From positions 54,374 through 118,373 of the forward strand of contig FWWN02000625.1 in assembly GCA_900175165.2 (NCBI GenBank): a stretch of 64,000 bases of DNA, written 5' to 3'. Position numbers and translations under genes: made by a program. Below are positions 11,966-23,129 of the stretch, piece after piece. The notes beneath the pieces are model-generated. The model ran no database searches, was not told where the DNA came from, and saw nothing but the letters and a program-made list of their open reading frames with translations. This stretch comes from Rhizomucor pusillus. Its lineage: Eukaryota; Mucoromycota; Mucoromycetes; Mucorales; Lichtheimiaceae. How positions within the stretch are numbered: the first letter of the stretch is position 1; the number at the start of each line of letters is the position of its first letter.

Positions 11966-12515
11966 TTATCGATACAGAGAGCAATATTTCTTAAAGATAT
12001 CCTTTACTTCCGGAGACCGACCGCGCAGAGGAGCGGTCGCTACGGATGTAGGTATATTCTCGGGCTGTTCGACCCACTTGAAAAGCGGCACGTCGTGCGC
12101 TTGCAGTGCTTCTACCAGCTTCTCTAAAGATTCGGCATTCTTTGTCTAACCACCAAGACATTGAGAATATGCTGAAGATTTTTCCCGCAATGACTGTTAC
12201 CTCCAATATAACTTTATGCATATTGTGTACATCTTCGAGGTACTCCTTTGTATTTGCCGTGTCCTGCGTCGCGTGCAGAACGGCTGTGGATGCGTGGCAG
12301 GCCTGTGCTATCACACTGAGCCACACGCACAGTCAGCATCAAAAACTGGAAATCGAGATTGCGAATGTGAACGAACAGTACCTTCCAGTGTTCCACTTGA
12401 GAGTCTAAGGAGTCGCCTATGTTACTACACTGTTTGCTATTATCTGCTAGAAAACGTTCGTTACCTTTGTCAGGTCTTTGCGGATCACGACAAACATTGT
12501 AAGTGGTTCTGCCAT
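11966..12515 (-). CDS. PTRHD1-type peptidyl-tRNA hydrolase domain protein
   Basis: Small PTH2-fold protein of the PTRHD1 branch; it probably acts on peptidyl-tRNA or a related substrate, but activity of this branch is not settled. Four exons (12465-12515, 12382-12404, 12201-12315, 11966-12145) total 369 bases, 122 residues. It starts MAEPLTMFVVIRKDL, and the 23-base exon supplies TLKWNTG. The hallmark helix AQACHASTAVLH follows, and the C-terminal half has WVEQPENIPT, the family's most conserved loop. It ends at the usual length. The longer plus-strand frame at 12216-12623 overlaps but is a shadow. Conservation of the two motifs across correctly phased introns makes the model firm. Confidence 0.88.
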
Positions 12516-12678
12516 TGTTACTGCGCGATCGCCACTCTGGCTGTTCAGGAGAAAGTGGCGACGGAATCAATCGAAGTATCCCAGACGGAAGAAGTCAAGC
12601 TGCCTTTCTTCTTTAACAAGTAAACCACATCAAAACGCCACGATTAAAATGAGATTTCCATTACGTTGTGGTAAAGGA

Positions 12679-12781
12679 TACACTTTTTCCCAAAAGTAAT
12701 GTCGCATTTTGTGAAATTTTATAATACATTTATACACCAAAACGACAAATTGCAGCGACATTAATTTTTGGAAAAGGTGTA
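12679..12781. mobile_element. MITE-like element, copy 2
   Basis: A 103-base unit flanked by TA. The left end CACTTTTTCCCAAAAGTAAT pairs with the reverse complement of the right end CACCTTTTCCAAAAATTAAT. It is about 95% identical to 802-903. It sits between the divergent-looking 5' side of PTRHD1 and the 3' end of the Alba gene, outside both coding regions. Confidence 0.8.
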
Positions 12782-12953
12782 TAAGCTTCATTGTTATTTG
12801 CAAAGAAGTATGTACATATGCGGATAATGGAGGGTAGAGATTTACAGTAGTTTGTATTAATTAGTTTGCATATATATCGTTTCCTGTCGGTGCTTGGTAC
12901 CTAACGATGTGCTCGATCAATGGCATGATAAGGATTTCGTAATATTATCAAGT

Positions 12954-13546
12954 TTACCCTGAGGATGCCTCCAGATCCGGAATAGCCACTTTTGAAAGAT
13001 GCATAATGATGACTGGTGTTCGCTTGTTGACAACCATCCTGTATAGTATAGTTCAGCTATCCATCCATTTCCTTGGTCACAAACCACATATCAATCACCT
13101 ATCCATATCTTTTCCTTTAATTGGATCCCACTTCTCAGTGCTCGTCACACTTCCTAGTTGGGTATACTGATGCAAAGAACCTTGCATACGTCGTTTGATG
13201 ATTTCTACTACAGTAACGGCCTTGTTCACGGTCATTCCCTTGCCGACCACTACTATTGAGCTTTTGTTCTATTATACGTTAAAGAAAGCAGTCAGCATAT
13301 ATATATATATATATATATAGCTGGCAGACAAATCAATAGGAAGATATACCTTTAACAGTTCTAATCCAACATCTACGTATTTTGATATCTTGCCGGATGG
13401 CGAACATCGAATTTCATTGTCTGCTTTTGGTGCTTCGGATTGATTCTGCTCGTCAGATTTGCTGCTCCTCCGGTAATCTTCCACTGCAGAATAAAAGATC
13501 AGCAATTGCTTGAAGATAACATCAGTGTTGTATATATATACTCACT
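12954..13546 (-). CDS. Alba-domain RNase P/MRP subunit (Rpp25/Pop6-like)
   Basis: RNA-binding Alba protein, probably the Rpp25-type subunit of RNase P/MRP that processes tRNA and rRNA precursors. The coding bases are A at 13546, then 13350-13483, 13099-13268 and 12954-13038: 390 bases, 129 residues. The start codon is split, with A in exon 1 and TG after a 62-base intron. The protein begins MEDYRRSSKSDEQ. Alba motifs are GKISKYVDVGLELL, GKGMTVNKAVTVVEIIKRR, LHQYTQLGS and the final strand MVVNKRTPVIIMHLSK. An (AT)n run lies in the second intron. Nuclear role is inferred from family. A histone-like Alba role is less likely given the RRM-free short form. Confidence 0.88.
13298..13319. repeat. 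(AT)n microsatellite in an intron of the Alba gene
   Basis: About eleven AT units lie within the 13269-13349 intron. It is a simple repeat with no coding effect visible. Confidence 0.85.
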
Positions 13547-13569
13547 AATTGTCAGTGGATAAATGTAGT

Positions 13570-14130
13570 TTATGAATCTACAGTAATCGAGTTAGCGATC
13601 TTCCTTCTAAACCTAAACCCATCTTTGGATCCCAGAAAGCTGCTGCTCCCATCATCAGTGCTTGAGCGCATTTTATTTACACATCTGTGGCAAAGCGTTC
13701 GTCAGTTGGACAAAATATAACATATCTCGCATCCGGATCCACCGTTAACACCAAGCCTCTAGGTAGCAACGGTTCAGGTAAGGAAGCTTGAGAAAGAAAT
13801 TGGATGTCACGCCAGCCTTTACGCCAATTTGAGCAACTTTTTCAAACGACTGTTTAATAATGGCGGGTGAAGGAAACGGCTGGTTGTATAGAGATTATGT
13901 AACCTCCAAACCACGCCGTATTCTTCCCTATTTGATCTCTGTTTGGCCTTACGGCATCGCGATCAAATCTTCGAAAGGATACCAAGATTTCAAACATTGA
14001 ATTTCGTCCAACCGACAACGCAATGCCTTCAACCCTTTTACATAGTCATCCTTCCAAGCAGCTTTCTATTACATAGTAAACAGCGAAACGCAGTGTATTT
14101 ACCTTTTGTTGGAGGCAAAAATACGGAAAC
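13570..14130 (-). pseudogene. Possible degraded gene or unresolved exons
   Basis: Minus-strand pieces read like protein but do not join: KDDYVKGLKALRCRLDEIQ and WYPFEDLIAMP (about 14050-13950), SFEKVAQIGVKAGVTSNFF (about 13860-13790), VDPDARYVIFCPTDERFATD (about 13750-13690) and MMGAAAFWDPKMGLGLEGR (about 13655-13595). Stops and frame changes separate them, and the available splice signals do not restore one frame. I do not recognise the family. It may be a dead gene or relic of a transposon protein; chance is not excluded. Confidence 0.3.
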
Positions 14131-14795
14131 AAGACCCGAGCATCTGTCTCGCGCTCCACCCCGAGTCACCGCCGCTGGGTGTCAATCAACGAGGAAGGGA
14201 CTGCCACAACCGCTGAAGTGATAAACTTCACGGTATAGTCTTTTTACTCTGTGAGCAAGACAATGTATATCCTGTTTTCTATGAAAAATCCATTATATTT
14301 CCAGATTTGTAACCTCCTGAATTTTGCATAGATCAAATGTTTCTTAACCAATATCTTGACCATCTGTTGCTCACAGCAAAAATACAGATCATGGTCAATT
14401 AGAGATAAACAACATGCTATTCAAAGGTCCGCCCAAGTATAATATCTTTAAGATATCGAGATTGTAAATTGGGCTGTCTGCTTCACAATGATGAATGAAC
14501 TCGTCAGATCATTTGTCACCGCTAGAGCGCATTGGACACGCATGTACTAGATATGTTTATGAAGATACAAAGATCCCGAATGGATCACGTTGGCAGACGC
14601 TGATGATACAATCAAATGATACCGAGTTCCATCAAAGAACTGATATCTTTAAAGTGCTGAGGAAGAATGCATCAGTGGGCATCACAAGTTTCGCTGTCAA
14701 TGACTTGATCATGCGGGCGCGACATCGGGTATCGGCGCTGGGAACATCCATGCACTGAATTTACCCTTCTCTTTTTCCATTTTTCGCTTCTGACT
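14131..14795. other. Intergenic region upstream of the TBC gene
   Basis: No gene is supported. The right end must contain the promoter and 5' leader of the RabGAP gene. Confidence 0.45.
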
Positions 14796-17769
14796 ATGGA
14801 GTACGAAGACAGTTTTGCTGCAAGTATCCTTTGGTGACAGACTTTGCAACAGCATAGAATAGACAGAGAATCTCACTCTAGATTCCCGCAACCCACAGAT
14901 CGTGAATGATCCTAGCGTGAGCATAGTACCTCTTCGGGAGCTACCGGGCAACACCAACGCTGAAGGCGAGATCCCCGTCAAGCTGATCTACTCAAAGTCA
15001 AAAGTCTACGTGCACCCTTCTGCCAACCCTGCAGACTTTATATGCGGTTATATTTCAATTGTCGAAAAGGTAAGGAGGAGAAGCAGCAGCAGCAGGAAGT
15101 TCTTGGCAGCAGGGATCTGGTGCGCAATATTAAGAGAGAAAGAGCGGGGCTAAGAGAATTTTCTTTCCAGCAGACAATGCATGAATATCTGATCGCTTGG
15201 ACGCCGGAAACGTTGATCGTCTCAAAAGACTTGGAAGCATTTGTACAAGTCGATAGCAATCCAGAAGATAAAGAGGATGGTAATTGTATGCTTTGATACC
15301 CGCCGTCTGTGACAACCTGAATTGAATGATCGACTGAAGCTAGCACCATCATGATCCCGTCACCAAAGGATCTGCCAGAAAATAAGCAATCTCTATATGC
15401 TATATGTGCGCATTTGGAAGATATTCACTCGATAGTCATTCAGCCTCCTTCAATCACAAAATGGTACGGAAGTCTTGTCATCAACTTTAAGAACGGTCAT
15501 TCCTCTGCTCCGTTGTGGTTTCATGATGATGAGAGCCGCAGCACCGTGCTTCAGAAGAACAATCAAGGCGGAAAACACGATAACACCCGCCACGGATCCC
15601 ATATCAGATGGGGTGGAGACGAGTTCATCGATCGTATCTCTCGACTTGTACCGGTGACTAGGTAGATAACTGTAATTCAAAAGCTTGGTATAATTGGATA
15701 CTCAAGTACTCTCACAGATCTCCGGAAGACAGTAATCTTTACCTGTTGGGTAAAAGACGCATGGAAAGCACAAGCACGGAAAATGAGAAAACGGACAACT
15801 TCGCTGCTAGCAGTGCAGCCACGAAAAGGAATACACCAGCACACCAACGTGTCACGGATACCAATATCTTCGACTCTGCTCAGATGGACCCATTAGTAGC
15901 GGTATGAATTCTAATTCTATTGCTTGAAACAATTGACCGTGACCTTTTCCTTTTTTTATAGACATTGAAGGAAGCTAGATGGAATATTTTGGAACGATTT
16001 TCGCGAGTTACAAAGTTTACGAGGGATACCACCGGTAAGGCTTTTCAAGTATATATATACTATGCTATATGGAAGGAATTAACAATCTCTCTTCCTTGCA
16101 GCAACATTGTTGGGACATCCCGTTGCGAAGCAAATACGTCCCTTGTTCTCAACGAGCATTCAAGATATGTACAGCAGCGATGCAGTGAGAGCAACAATGG
16201 ATGAATATGACTCTGCCAGGATATATCTAGCAAAATGGGCGGCAGGGCTCGCAGCACAGTCCGAGAAAGAAACGCCTTTAGAGCGAAAATACAGGAACGT
16301 CGGCGTTTGGGGTCACAACGATACATGGGAAGAGGAAACTGCTCTTGGAGTCTTCGAAGTGCTCAATGTACGTCGTGAAATAAGTTATCTTATAATATGT
16401 ATCGCGAGATGATAGCTTATGATATTCACGAGTGTAGTCTGAAAATGATTTTTCGATACCAACACATACCCGAACAAGTCCTGTTACCGAAGAAGACTGG
16501 GCTTCGTTTTTCGATCAAGATGGCAAAATATCTACGGGCGAGCTTCATGTCCTTGAACGTATATTCTACGGTGGACTGTCTTCTACAATACGCAAGGAAG
16601 CTTGGTTGTTCTTAACAGGTGTATATCCGTGGGAGTCATCACAGGCCGAAAGAGAACGTATTGTGGAAGAAAAGAGGCAAGTAAACACTTCTGACAGCTA
16701 AGAGCATGTCCATTCTGAAAGGCTTTCGTACCTAGGAAACAATACCTCGAATTGAAAACTCGATGGGCGGATGATCCTGAAGTTCGGGAAAGTGCCAGGT
16801 TTCAAGATCAGAAGCATAGAATAGGCAAGGGGAAGAAACGATACTAATCATTGTTAGCCTGACGCTAACTTGCTATATAGATAAGGATGTTCATCGCACA
16901 GACAGGACGATACCTGTTTACGCCAAGGAAGACATGCCTAATCCTGACCCTTTGATGCATGCCGGCACAAATCACAATTTGGAGAAGCTCAAAGATATCT
17001 TGTGCACTTACAACATATATAACACTGAACTGGGCTATGTGCAAGGCATGTCCGATCTACTTTCGCCATTGTATGCAGTTATCGAGGACGAACATCTTGT
17101 ATTTGCTGCCTTTACAGGTTTTATGGAGCGCACTGTATGTAAACACTGTACGCTTTGTCCTGCTGTGACTAACCATTATCTTTATGTTTCCAACGCTAGA
17201 AGTCTAATTTTTGCATGGATCAATCAGGAATGCACAAGCAGCTGCTCACAATGGATACTATCCTCCAATTTATGGACCCCGCTCTTTACAAGCATCTACA
17301 ACGCACCGACAGCCATAATCTATTCTTTTGTTTCCGGTGGTTCTTAGTCTGGTTCAAGCGCGAATTTTCCTGGGAAGACACCATGACAATGTGGGAAGTC
17401 TTGTGGACCGATTATCTTAGCGACAAATTCATCTTCTTCGTTGCTCTTGCGATTCTGGACCAACATCGAGACTTTATCATTGATTATCTCAAGAGTTTTG
17501 ATGAGATCCTTAAATACGTCAATGACTTGTCAATGGGCTTGAACGTACAAGAAACCCTACAGCGCGCGGAAATCTTATTCTATCAATTCAGGGAACGTGT
17601 CCGAGCTGTCAACAACAAGCACATGCAATTGCAGCAGCAGATTAAGGAAAATCCTGGTGAAAGACAACGGATCGAAACTGAGTTGCGACGTTTACCTATA
17701 GTCAGTGAAGTGCTATCAGATCTTCTACCTCAACACGAACAGAATATGTACTCGGAAAAAACCTTATAG
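14796..17769 (+). CDS. TBC-domain Rab GTPase-activating protein (Gyp7/TBC1D15-like)
   Basis: Accelerates GTP hydrolysis by a Rab (Ypt7/Rab7 in yeast Gyp7), controlling vacuole or endosome traffic. The start exon 14796-14823 (MEYEDSFAAN) joins 14882 in frame, followed by KLIYSKSKVYVHPSANP, the Gyp7-type N-terminal domain, and WTPETLIVSKDLE. About ten exons follow. The TBC domain (about 16.5-17.5 kb) has GELHVLERIFYGGL, the arginine finger in DVHRTDR and the glutamine finger in YVQGMSDLLSPLY, then FLVWFKREFSW and LWTDYLSD. A coiled tail ends at 17769. Both catalytic residues are present, so it should be active. The exact Rab target is inferred from homology. Confidence 0.92.
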
Positions 17770-18114
17770 CTTTTGTATACAGCAAACTTGCTAATAAATA
17801 TCCATGTTCATTAATATTGCGCTGCTATGTATTATAAATTTGAAGAGCAGGTTTTATCGTATTTAGATGAAGTAAAGAGATCAACTGTTCCAAAACGCGG
17901 TACTAGAGCATTCCCAAAAAGAAAAAGGAAATTGCCAAGCAACTTTCAAAGCATACATTGAACCTTTGGGATTACAGATATGGTATTCATTTTATAACAC
18001 AACATGACTTCGAGAATAACATAATAATGCTATCTCGCTATTTTATAACTACTTGGCGGCTGGAAGTTACCAATATGCTAGATGATCGCTAGATTACCAG
18101 GTATGTTCAAGCTC
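17770..18114. other. Intergenic 3' flank between convergent genes
   Basis: The TBC gene and the minus-strand repeat-protein gene converge here. AT-rich with no gene seen; it presumably holds both poly(A) regions. Confidence 0.5.
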
Positions 18115-18696
18115 TTAATGCAAGTTCTCAGTTGCGTCGCCGGCCTTGTCGCCAACGTTATCTGTAGCCTTATCAACTTTATCACCAACTTTGTCTGTCG
18201 CATCACCAACGTTGTCACCAAGGTTGTCTGTCGCATCACCAACGTTGTCGCCAAGGTTGTCTGTCGCATCACCAACGTTGTCGCCAAGGTTGTCTGTAGC
18301 ATCACCAATGTTATTGTCAAGGTTATCGTCAAGGTTATCATCAAGGTTGTCTGTAGCATCACCAATGTTGTCGTCAAGGTTATCATCAAGGTTGTCTGTA
18401 GCATCACCAATGTTGTCGTCAAGGTTATCATCAAGGTTATCATCAAGGTTATCACCAACGCCGTCACCAATATTGTCTGTAGCATCATTGCTAATATCTT
18501 CGATGTTGTCCGTAATTCCACCCAATGGAGATCCGTCGCCTTCAAGGAGCTTCATTGAGACTTCGGGTGATTCTGGCTTGGCTGCAGTGCTGGCAACATC
18601 CACGTTTTCAGTGACTCGTTCGGTATCCAGAGGTCTGGCTGAAGCAGATCCGATGAGAGCCAAGATGGCGACAGATACGGAAATAATGGCACGCAT
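18115..18696 (-). CDS. Secreted acidic repeat protein (GDATDN repeats)
   Basis: Single exon, 193 residues. The N-terminus MRAIISVSVAILALIGSASA is a clear signal peptide with an AxA-like cleavage site, so the product is probably secreted. Residues about 65-185 consist of tandem blocks built from GDATDN, LDDN and LGDNV, drifting to DKVGDKVDK near the end. The mature protein is strongly acidic and has no Cys, domain or GPI signal. Similar repeats can bind cations or act as cell-surface spacers or effectors, but none of these roles is shown. The repeat keeps other frames open, producing false antisense ORFs of 158 and 202 codons. Confidence 0.8.
   Translation of the reverse strand: MRAIISVSVAILALIGSASARPLDTERVTENVDVASTAAKPESPEVSMKLLEGDGSPLGGITDNIEDISNDATDNIGDGVGDNLDDNLDDNLDDNIGDATDNLDDNLDDNIGDATDNLDDNLDDNLDNNIGDATDNLGDNVGDATDNLGDNVGDATDNLGDNVGDATDKVGDKVDKATDNVGDKAGDATENLH
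18160..18500. repeat. Tandem DNA repeat coding for the GDATDN/LDDN blocks
   Basis: Units of 12-36 bases (forward sense gttgtctgtcgcatcaccaa and caaggttatcatcaaggtt) recur with few changes across the coding region. Nearby units are nearly identical, suggesting recent expansion or gene-conversion-like homogenisation. Confidence 0.85.
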
Positions 18697-18784
18697 AGTC
18701 GTGGTAGTAGTAAAAGTAGTAGTAATTTTAAATGTGAAAGAAGAACCGGTGTAGCCTTTAGTGCAGAGTGCTAGAGCAGCTTGC

Positions 18785-18791
18785 CTTTATA
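18785..18791 (-). promoter_or_regulatory. TATA box of the secreted repeat-protein gene
   Basis: Minus-strand TATAAAG (in ATATATAAAGG) lies about 90 bases upstream of the ATG at 18696. Position and match suit a focused fungal promoter. Confidence 0.5.
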
Positions 18792-19647
18792 TATGAATAT
18801 GCATATATAAATATTTACTCTAGAAATTCCAAGTTATTACTGCTCTGCAATCCATGCGACAACTCGATGCAGCATGGCAAGGAGAGATCTGCAGTCTTTC
18901 CCATCAGGCAGGGACCAAACACCTCCGTGAGGCTTCTCTTCGGAAGCAAAAAGAAAGAGAGGCAAAGATTCCAAACTATTGCCTCCCTATGCACGACAGA
19001 AGGAGTCCTTTGAAGCGGGAAAAGGGTTACTGATTCCCTGCCTGCGATAAAAGAAAATAAAAGACTAACGGAGGAAGCTTCTTTGTTATTCGGTCACAGC
19101 CATGTAAAAGTAAATTAATTTTTACTGCGCTCCATCTTTGGCAACACATTTTCATCTGCTACTGTTGAATGCACATTCAAGCGTGAATGTGTACATAATG
19201 CCAAGCAGGAAGGTTGTAAGGCTAGCAATGTCAAAACAAAGCGGCATGTAGTCTCTGGTCTCTCCTTTCTCTCTGACGCGTTTTGTATGTATTTTCGTGC
19301 AATTGACGGGCTACGTTCCCATCAAGGTATGTAAAAGAAAAAAAAAACCGGCGCGCCAACTTTTCCACTATTAAGAAGGTATTTGAAAATCGACTGGCTG
19401 ATTGCAGCGACGGCAGTGATTCAGAAGAGAAAACCACAGAACCTTAAATTAAACTTTTATAGTAACTACCAGGAGTCCAGATGCTAGCTTGCGCATTGCA
19501 GATATAAGTACATTTGTTATTCAATTAAAGAAACAAAAAGATAAAGACAAGGCGCGGGATATATAATACATGGAGGAAGAGGGAACAGGAAGCACATTAA
19601 ACAGAAATGAAAGGAAATAATAGAAGGGTATCTAGCGAAGGTACCTG
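18792..19647. other. Intergenic region, no gene seen
   Basis: Upstream of the secreted-protein gene and downstream of the MFS gene. Short overlapping frames only, with no recognisable domain. Confidence 0.45.
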
Positions 19648-21374
19648 TTAAGGACGATAAGTGAACCAAAGATCTTCCTTGTCAGTCAGGTCGAGTTCGT
19701 CGCGATTTTCAGGGGGCGGTGGAGTATTTTGTTCCTTTCTCAAAAGTTCGCGCCGGCGATTGTCCCTGACAAGGGAAAATCGGATATAGATAAACAGAAG
19801 AATTGTCAAGAAGTCTACAACAACGTAGCCAGACATGCCCCCAATGTAGCGCGGTGCTTCATTTTCGACCATCATGAGTGGGCCTACAAAGTTGCCTATG
19901 CAGTAAAAGACCAAGTTGCCACTGGTATAGAAGATCTTCTTGGTATAGCCGGACACGTTGTTTGATATGCATGTCTGCAACATGACATACGGAGGGCTGG
20001 TGGCGCCAATGTAGATACCTAGTAACTTGACTGGGCCGCTTGGAATAGCTACGAGAACGATGGCGCCCACCATAGCAATAAACATGGCAATGGCTCCAAC
20101 GAAACATACAGAGTTGAAACGTCGACTGAGATACATGCCAAAGCCCAGGCAAAGGATAGTAGACGCACCGTTGGGAATGTTGAGAAGTATCGACTGGAGG
20201 TTGGTGAATCCCATACTTTTGATAATCTGGGAACTGAAGATAGTCAAGCATCCATTTTGCAGGTTGACGAAAAGAGAAATGAAGCAAACGCAGTAGAAAC
20301 GGGGCTCCTTGAGTGCTTCCTTGATGTGTGCGATCTTGAATACTTTGTTAGCAACCACAGCGTTGTCTTTGGTACGTTCTTCGACAATAAGTTCTTCTTC
20401 GGGAGTCAGTCTGAACCATCGAGACTTGGCCTTATCGGGCAGCCACAAGAACAGTGCAATTCCTAGGACCACTGTAACAATGCCCCATATGATCATGCAC
20501 CTGTACACCACAAAGGAAAGAGCATTGGTGTTAACCCACACACACACGCTGCGATATACTTGTCTCTGTTATTCTTACCATTGCCAGGCACTAATGCCAC
20601 GAAGACCATGCATATTACCAATGCCGTAACCGATCAAGCCGCTAGCGGCGGTAGCAACGCCGTTGCAAACAAACATGGTAGTGAAAAATATGACTTGTTC
20701 GGAGCGCCGATAAAGGATACTGATGAGCAAGAAAATACATGGGTACGTTGAAGCTTCAAAGAATCCCAAAAGAAAGCGGATGCCAGCTAGATCAGCAAAG
20801 TTTTTGGATAACGCCAAGCAGCCCAAAACGACGCCCCAGACAACCAGAATGGATCCAAGATATTTAGAAATAGGCATACGTTGAAGCAGATAGTTATTGG
20901 GAATCTGGTTACAGAGGAAAGTGCAATCTTTGTCAGTAAACTTGCGCCTCTTCCTTTCTCAGCCTGAATGTATTACCTGAAAAGCAAGGTATCCGACGTA
21001 AAAGATCGAGCCGAGCCAGCTGAACTGATTCTGTGTGATATGGGTATCTTCGTACAAGCCCATCACGGCAGCCGTGTTAATCGTGGACTTGTCAATGAAC
21101 TAGATTTGCCATAAACGAACAATTGATGGGGTAAATCAGCAGCTGTTTACAAGAATATTTTTTCCTTTTGCATATATATATTTCCATTTACCTGCACAAA
21201 TACTACCAAGCAAACCAAAGGCATCGTTGCAATATTGATCTTTCGAAAAAGTTTCTTCTCTTCAGGGCTCTTGACGTGTCGCCCTTGCACGTGGCGATTC
21301 TCGCCAGATTCAACGTCCATTGAGGTGGAGTCCAGCTTCTCCTCGGCGACTATGTCTCTCTTTTCGCTCGGCAT
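19648..21374 (-). CDS. MFS anion:cation symporter (allantoate permease family)
   Basis: Plasma-membrane transporter of the Dal5/Tna1-type ACS family, moving an organic anion such as allantoate, nicotinate or pantothenate with protons; the substrate cannot be read from sequence. Four exons: a hydrophilic N-terminus ending at IATMPLVCLVVFVQ, then FIDKSTINTAAVMGLYEDTH (the D-K-x-T motif of the family), a third exon from IPNNYLLQRMPISKY through LLGFFEASTYPCI, and a long last exon containing WFRLTPEEELIVEER, NNVSGYTKK and APRYIGG. Twelve membrane spans are expected. The gene is intact, with start MPSEKRD at 21374. A deleted paralogue lies 1.8 kb upstream on the same strand, evidence of local duplication. 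Confidence 0.92.
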
Positions 21375-21433
21375 GCTTTTGCAAGATCGTTGAGGTGGGA
21401 TAGAGCATGGGAAAACGCGTCAAAATCGGTTGC

Positions 21434-21440
21434 TTTTATA
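21434..21440 (-). promoter_or_regulatory. TATA box of the MFS permease gene
   Basis: Minus-strand TATAAAA lies about 60 bases upstream of the ATG at 21374, in a short leader. Confidence 0.5.
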
Positions 21441-23129
21441 TGACCTTGAGTAGTTATGATTCCCTTATCATCCACGGGATCCTCGTGTGAGGCAAAGCGA
21501 GGGAAAATTTCTTGGAGTTCTCTCGAAGCATTGACAGCTTAGTGGTTGGTTCGCTCGTATCAAACTCAATGTCTAAATGCGGCTCGCACCCTTTGTATCT
21601 GAGTTAAAGCAATTGCCTCTTTTAGTTTTATCGTTTCCGATGAGTAAACGGACCGCACAAAATTATATGCCAGATCAGTAGTTTTTCTCATCTGTTGAAG
21701 GAAACAGGTTGTAGTAAATGCTACGCTGTCGTGGACAGCATAGTGACCTATTTAACCAGGAAGGGCAAACATCAGGAGAGCACAGACCCGGCACGGGCTT
21801 GCCACTTTCGTGCTTATCGAACCGTTACACCATGCCAAACAAAACTCTGGTTATCAACAGATAAAGAATGTCAGATTCATCCCGGGTGAAAGGAGCATCC
21901 CTCGACGCTGTGGAAAAGGCAAGATGGAGCTCGTTATCGGTCACGCTAAAAACAACCCATCGTGAGAAGATGTTACTGTACTTATTCAAGTCCAGCGGAT
22001 CACAAAACAGAACTGTCAGGGACGCAGGCAAACGTGATTGCACACAAATAGACGTGAACCCCCATAATCTGCTTTGCATACTGCATTTGGGAGAAGGTTA
22101 GGCTTTCCGAGTATATGGTTGAAATTTTCCAGTAGGAAGGTAGAGATAAGGCTTTTATCTAACAGTGCTCACGAAAATCTTAGCAAGCGGCCGTGTTATC
22201 ATCATCTGGAGATAATTATTCTTCCTTACCACAATGTAAAGGTACTATATGAATTCTGAGCTGTTTATCAAGATTGTCGCACAGAAACTTAAAAAATGTA
22301 GCTTATAGTTAACCTAAGAGAATCTCATGACAAAGCAATACTCATAGTGAGACTCTAGTCCGTACAAGACCAATAACGTTAGAATGCATCTAGGATAATC
22401 ACACGTTTCCCCTCCGCAAAGACAGTAGTGGATCAAGAAACCCAAGTATGCGAATACAGTAATCATCCTCTCCTGGTCAAGCTTCATGCTTATATTAGAA
22501 GATAATGTAGGTGTGATAAAAGGAAATGCTTCAACAATTCGCAGGAATCTTTTTACCACAGTTTCGAGTACCTCTCTCTACGCAGTACCTATCCGTTTGA
22601 AAAGCTGTTGTCTCCGAACCATTCTAAGACCTATGGTTTATTTTCGGAAGAGATGATACAAAGTAGAGTCTTCATCTTTGCACCAGAATTCTGGATGCAT
22701 TCCTATTTGCTGCAATTAGTCATTCCGATCTTGCTATTGGTTCGATCATATGCAGCCTCCGCTGGAAGCGTAACAATAAAGCACACTGTTTGCATTTAAG
22801 AATCCTACAGGCGTTACAGAAAGTCATACATAACAGTCAGTATTTAGCTGTTGGGAAATATTTTCCATAATGAATGAGGGTGTATCTCTTCTTGTCAAAG
22901 GTAACAAATGGCTATGTAGCTTGAGTTTCATGCACAGGGGCATATTAGAAAATGTATCAAACATTGTAATACAGGCAGATACTTGCGGTTAGTCACTCTT
23001 GTCCTTCTATTGGTAGAGTGTAGTTGCACTTTATTTGATTGCATCGTGTATAGCTGATTAATTGAACTGCTCCGTCTGTAGGCACATATGACCAGCGTTT
23101 AGCATATTACAGTGTATGTGAATGCTGGA
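21441..23129. other. Intergenic region between the two MFS copies
   Basis: About 1.7 kb with no supported gene. I looked for remnants of transporter sequence and found none clear enough to report. Confidence 0.45.

Noticed and set aside
12216..12623. 135-codon plus-strand ORF, Cys-rich
   Set aside because: It is antisense to the four-exon PTRHD1 gene, whose conserved motifs and exon phases fit far better.
18082..18754. Two long plus-strand ORFs (158 and 202 codons) opposite the secreted repeat protein
   Set aside because: They arise because the repeat unit is a multiple of three and lacks stops in those frames; only the minus-strand frame has a signal peptide, sensible composition and a TATA box.
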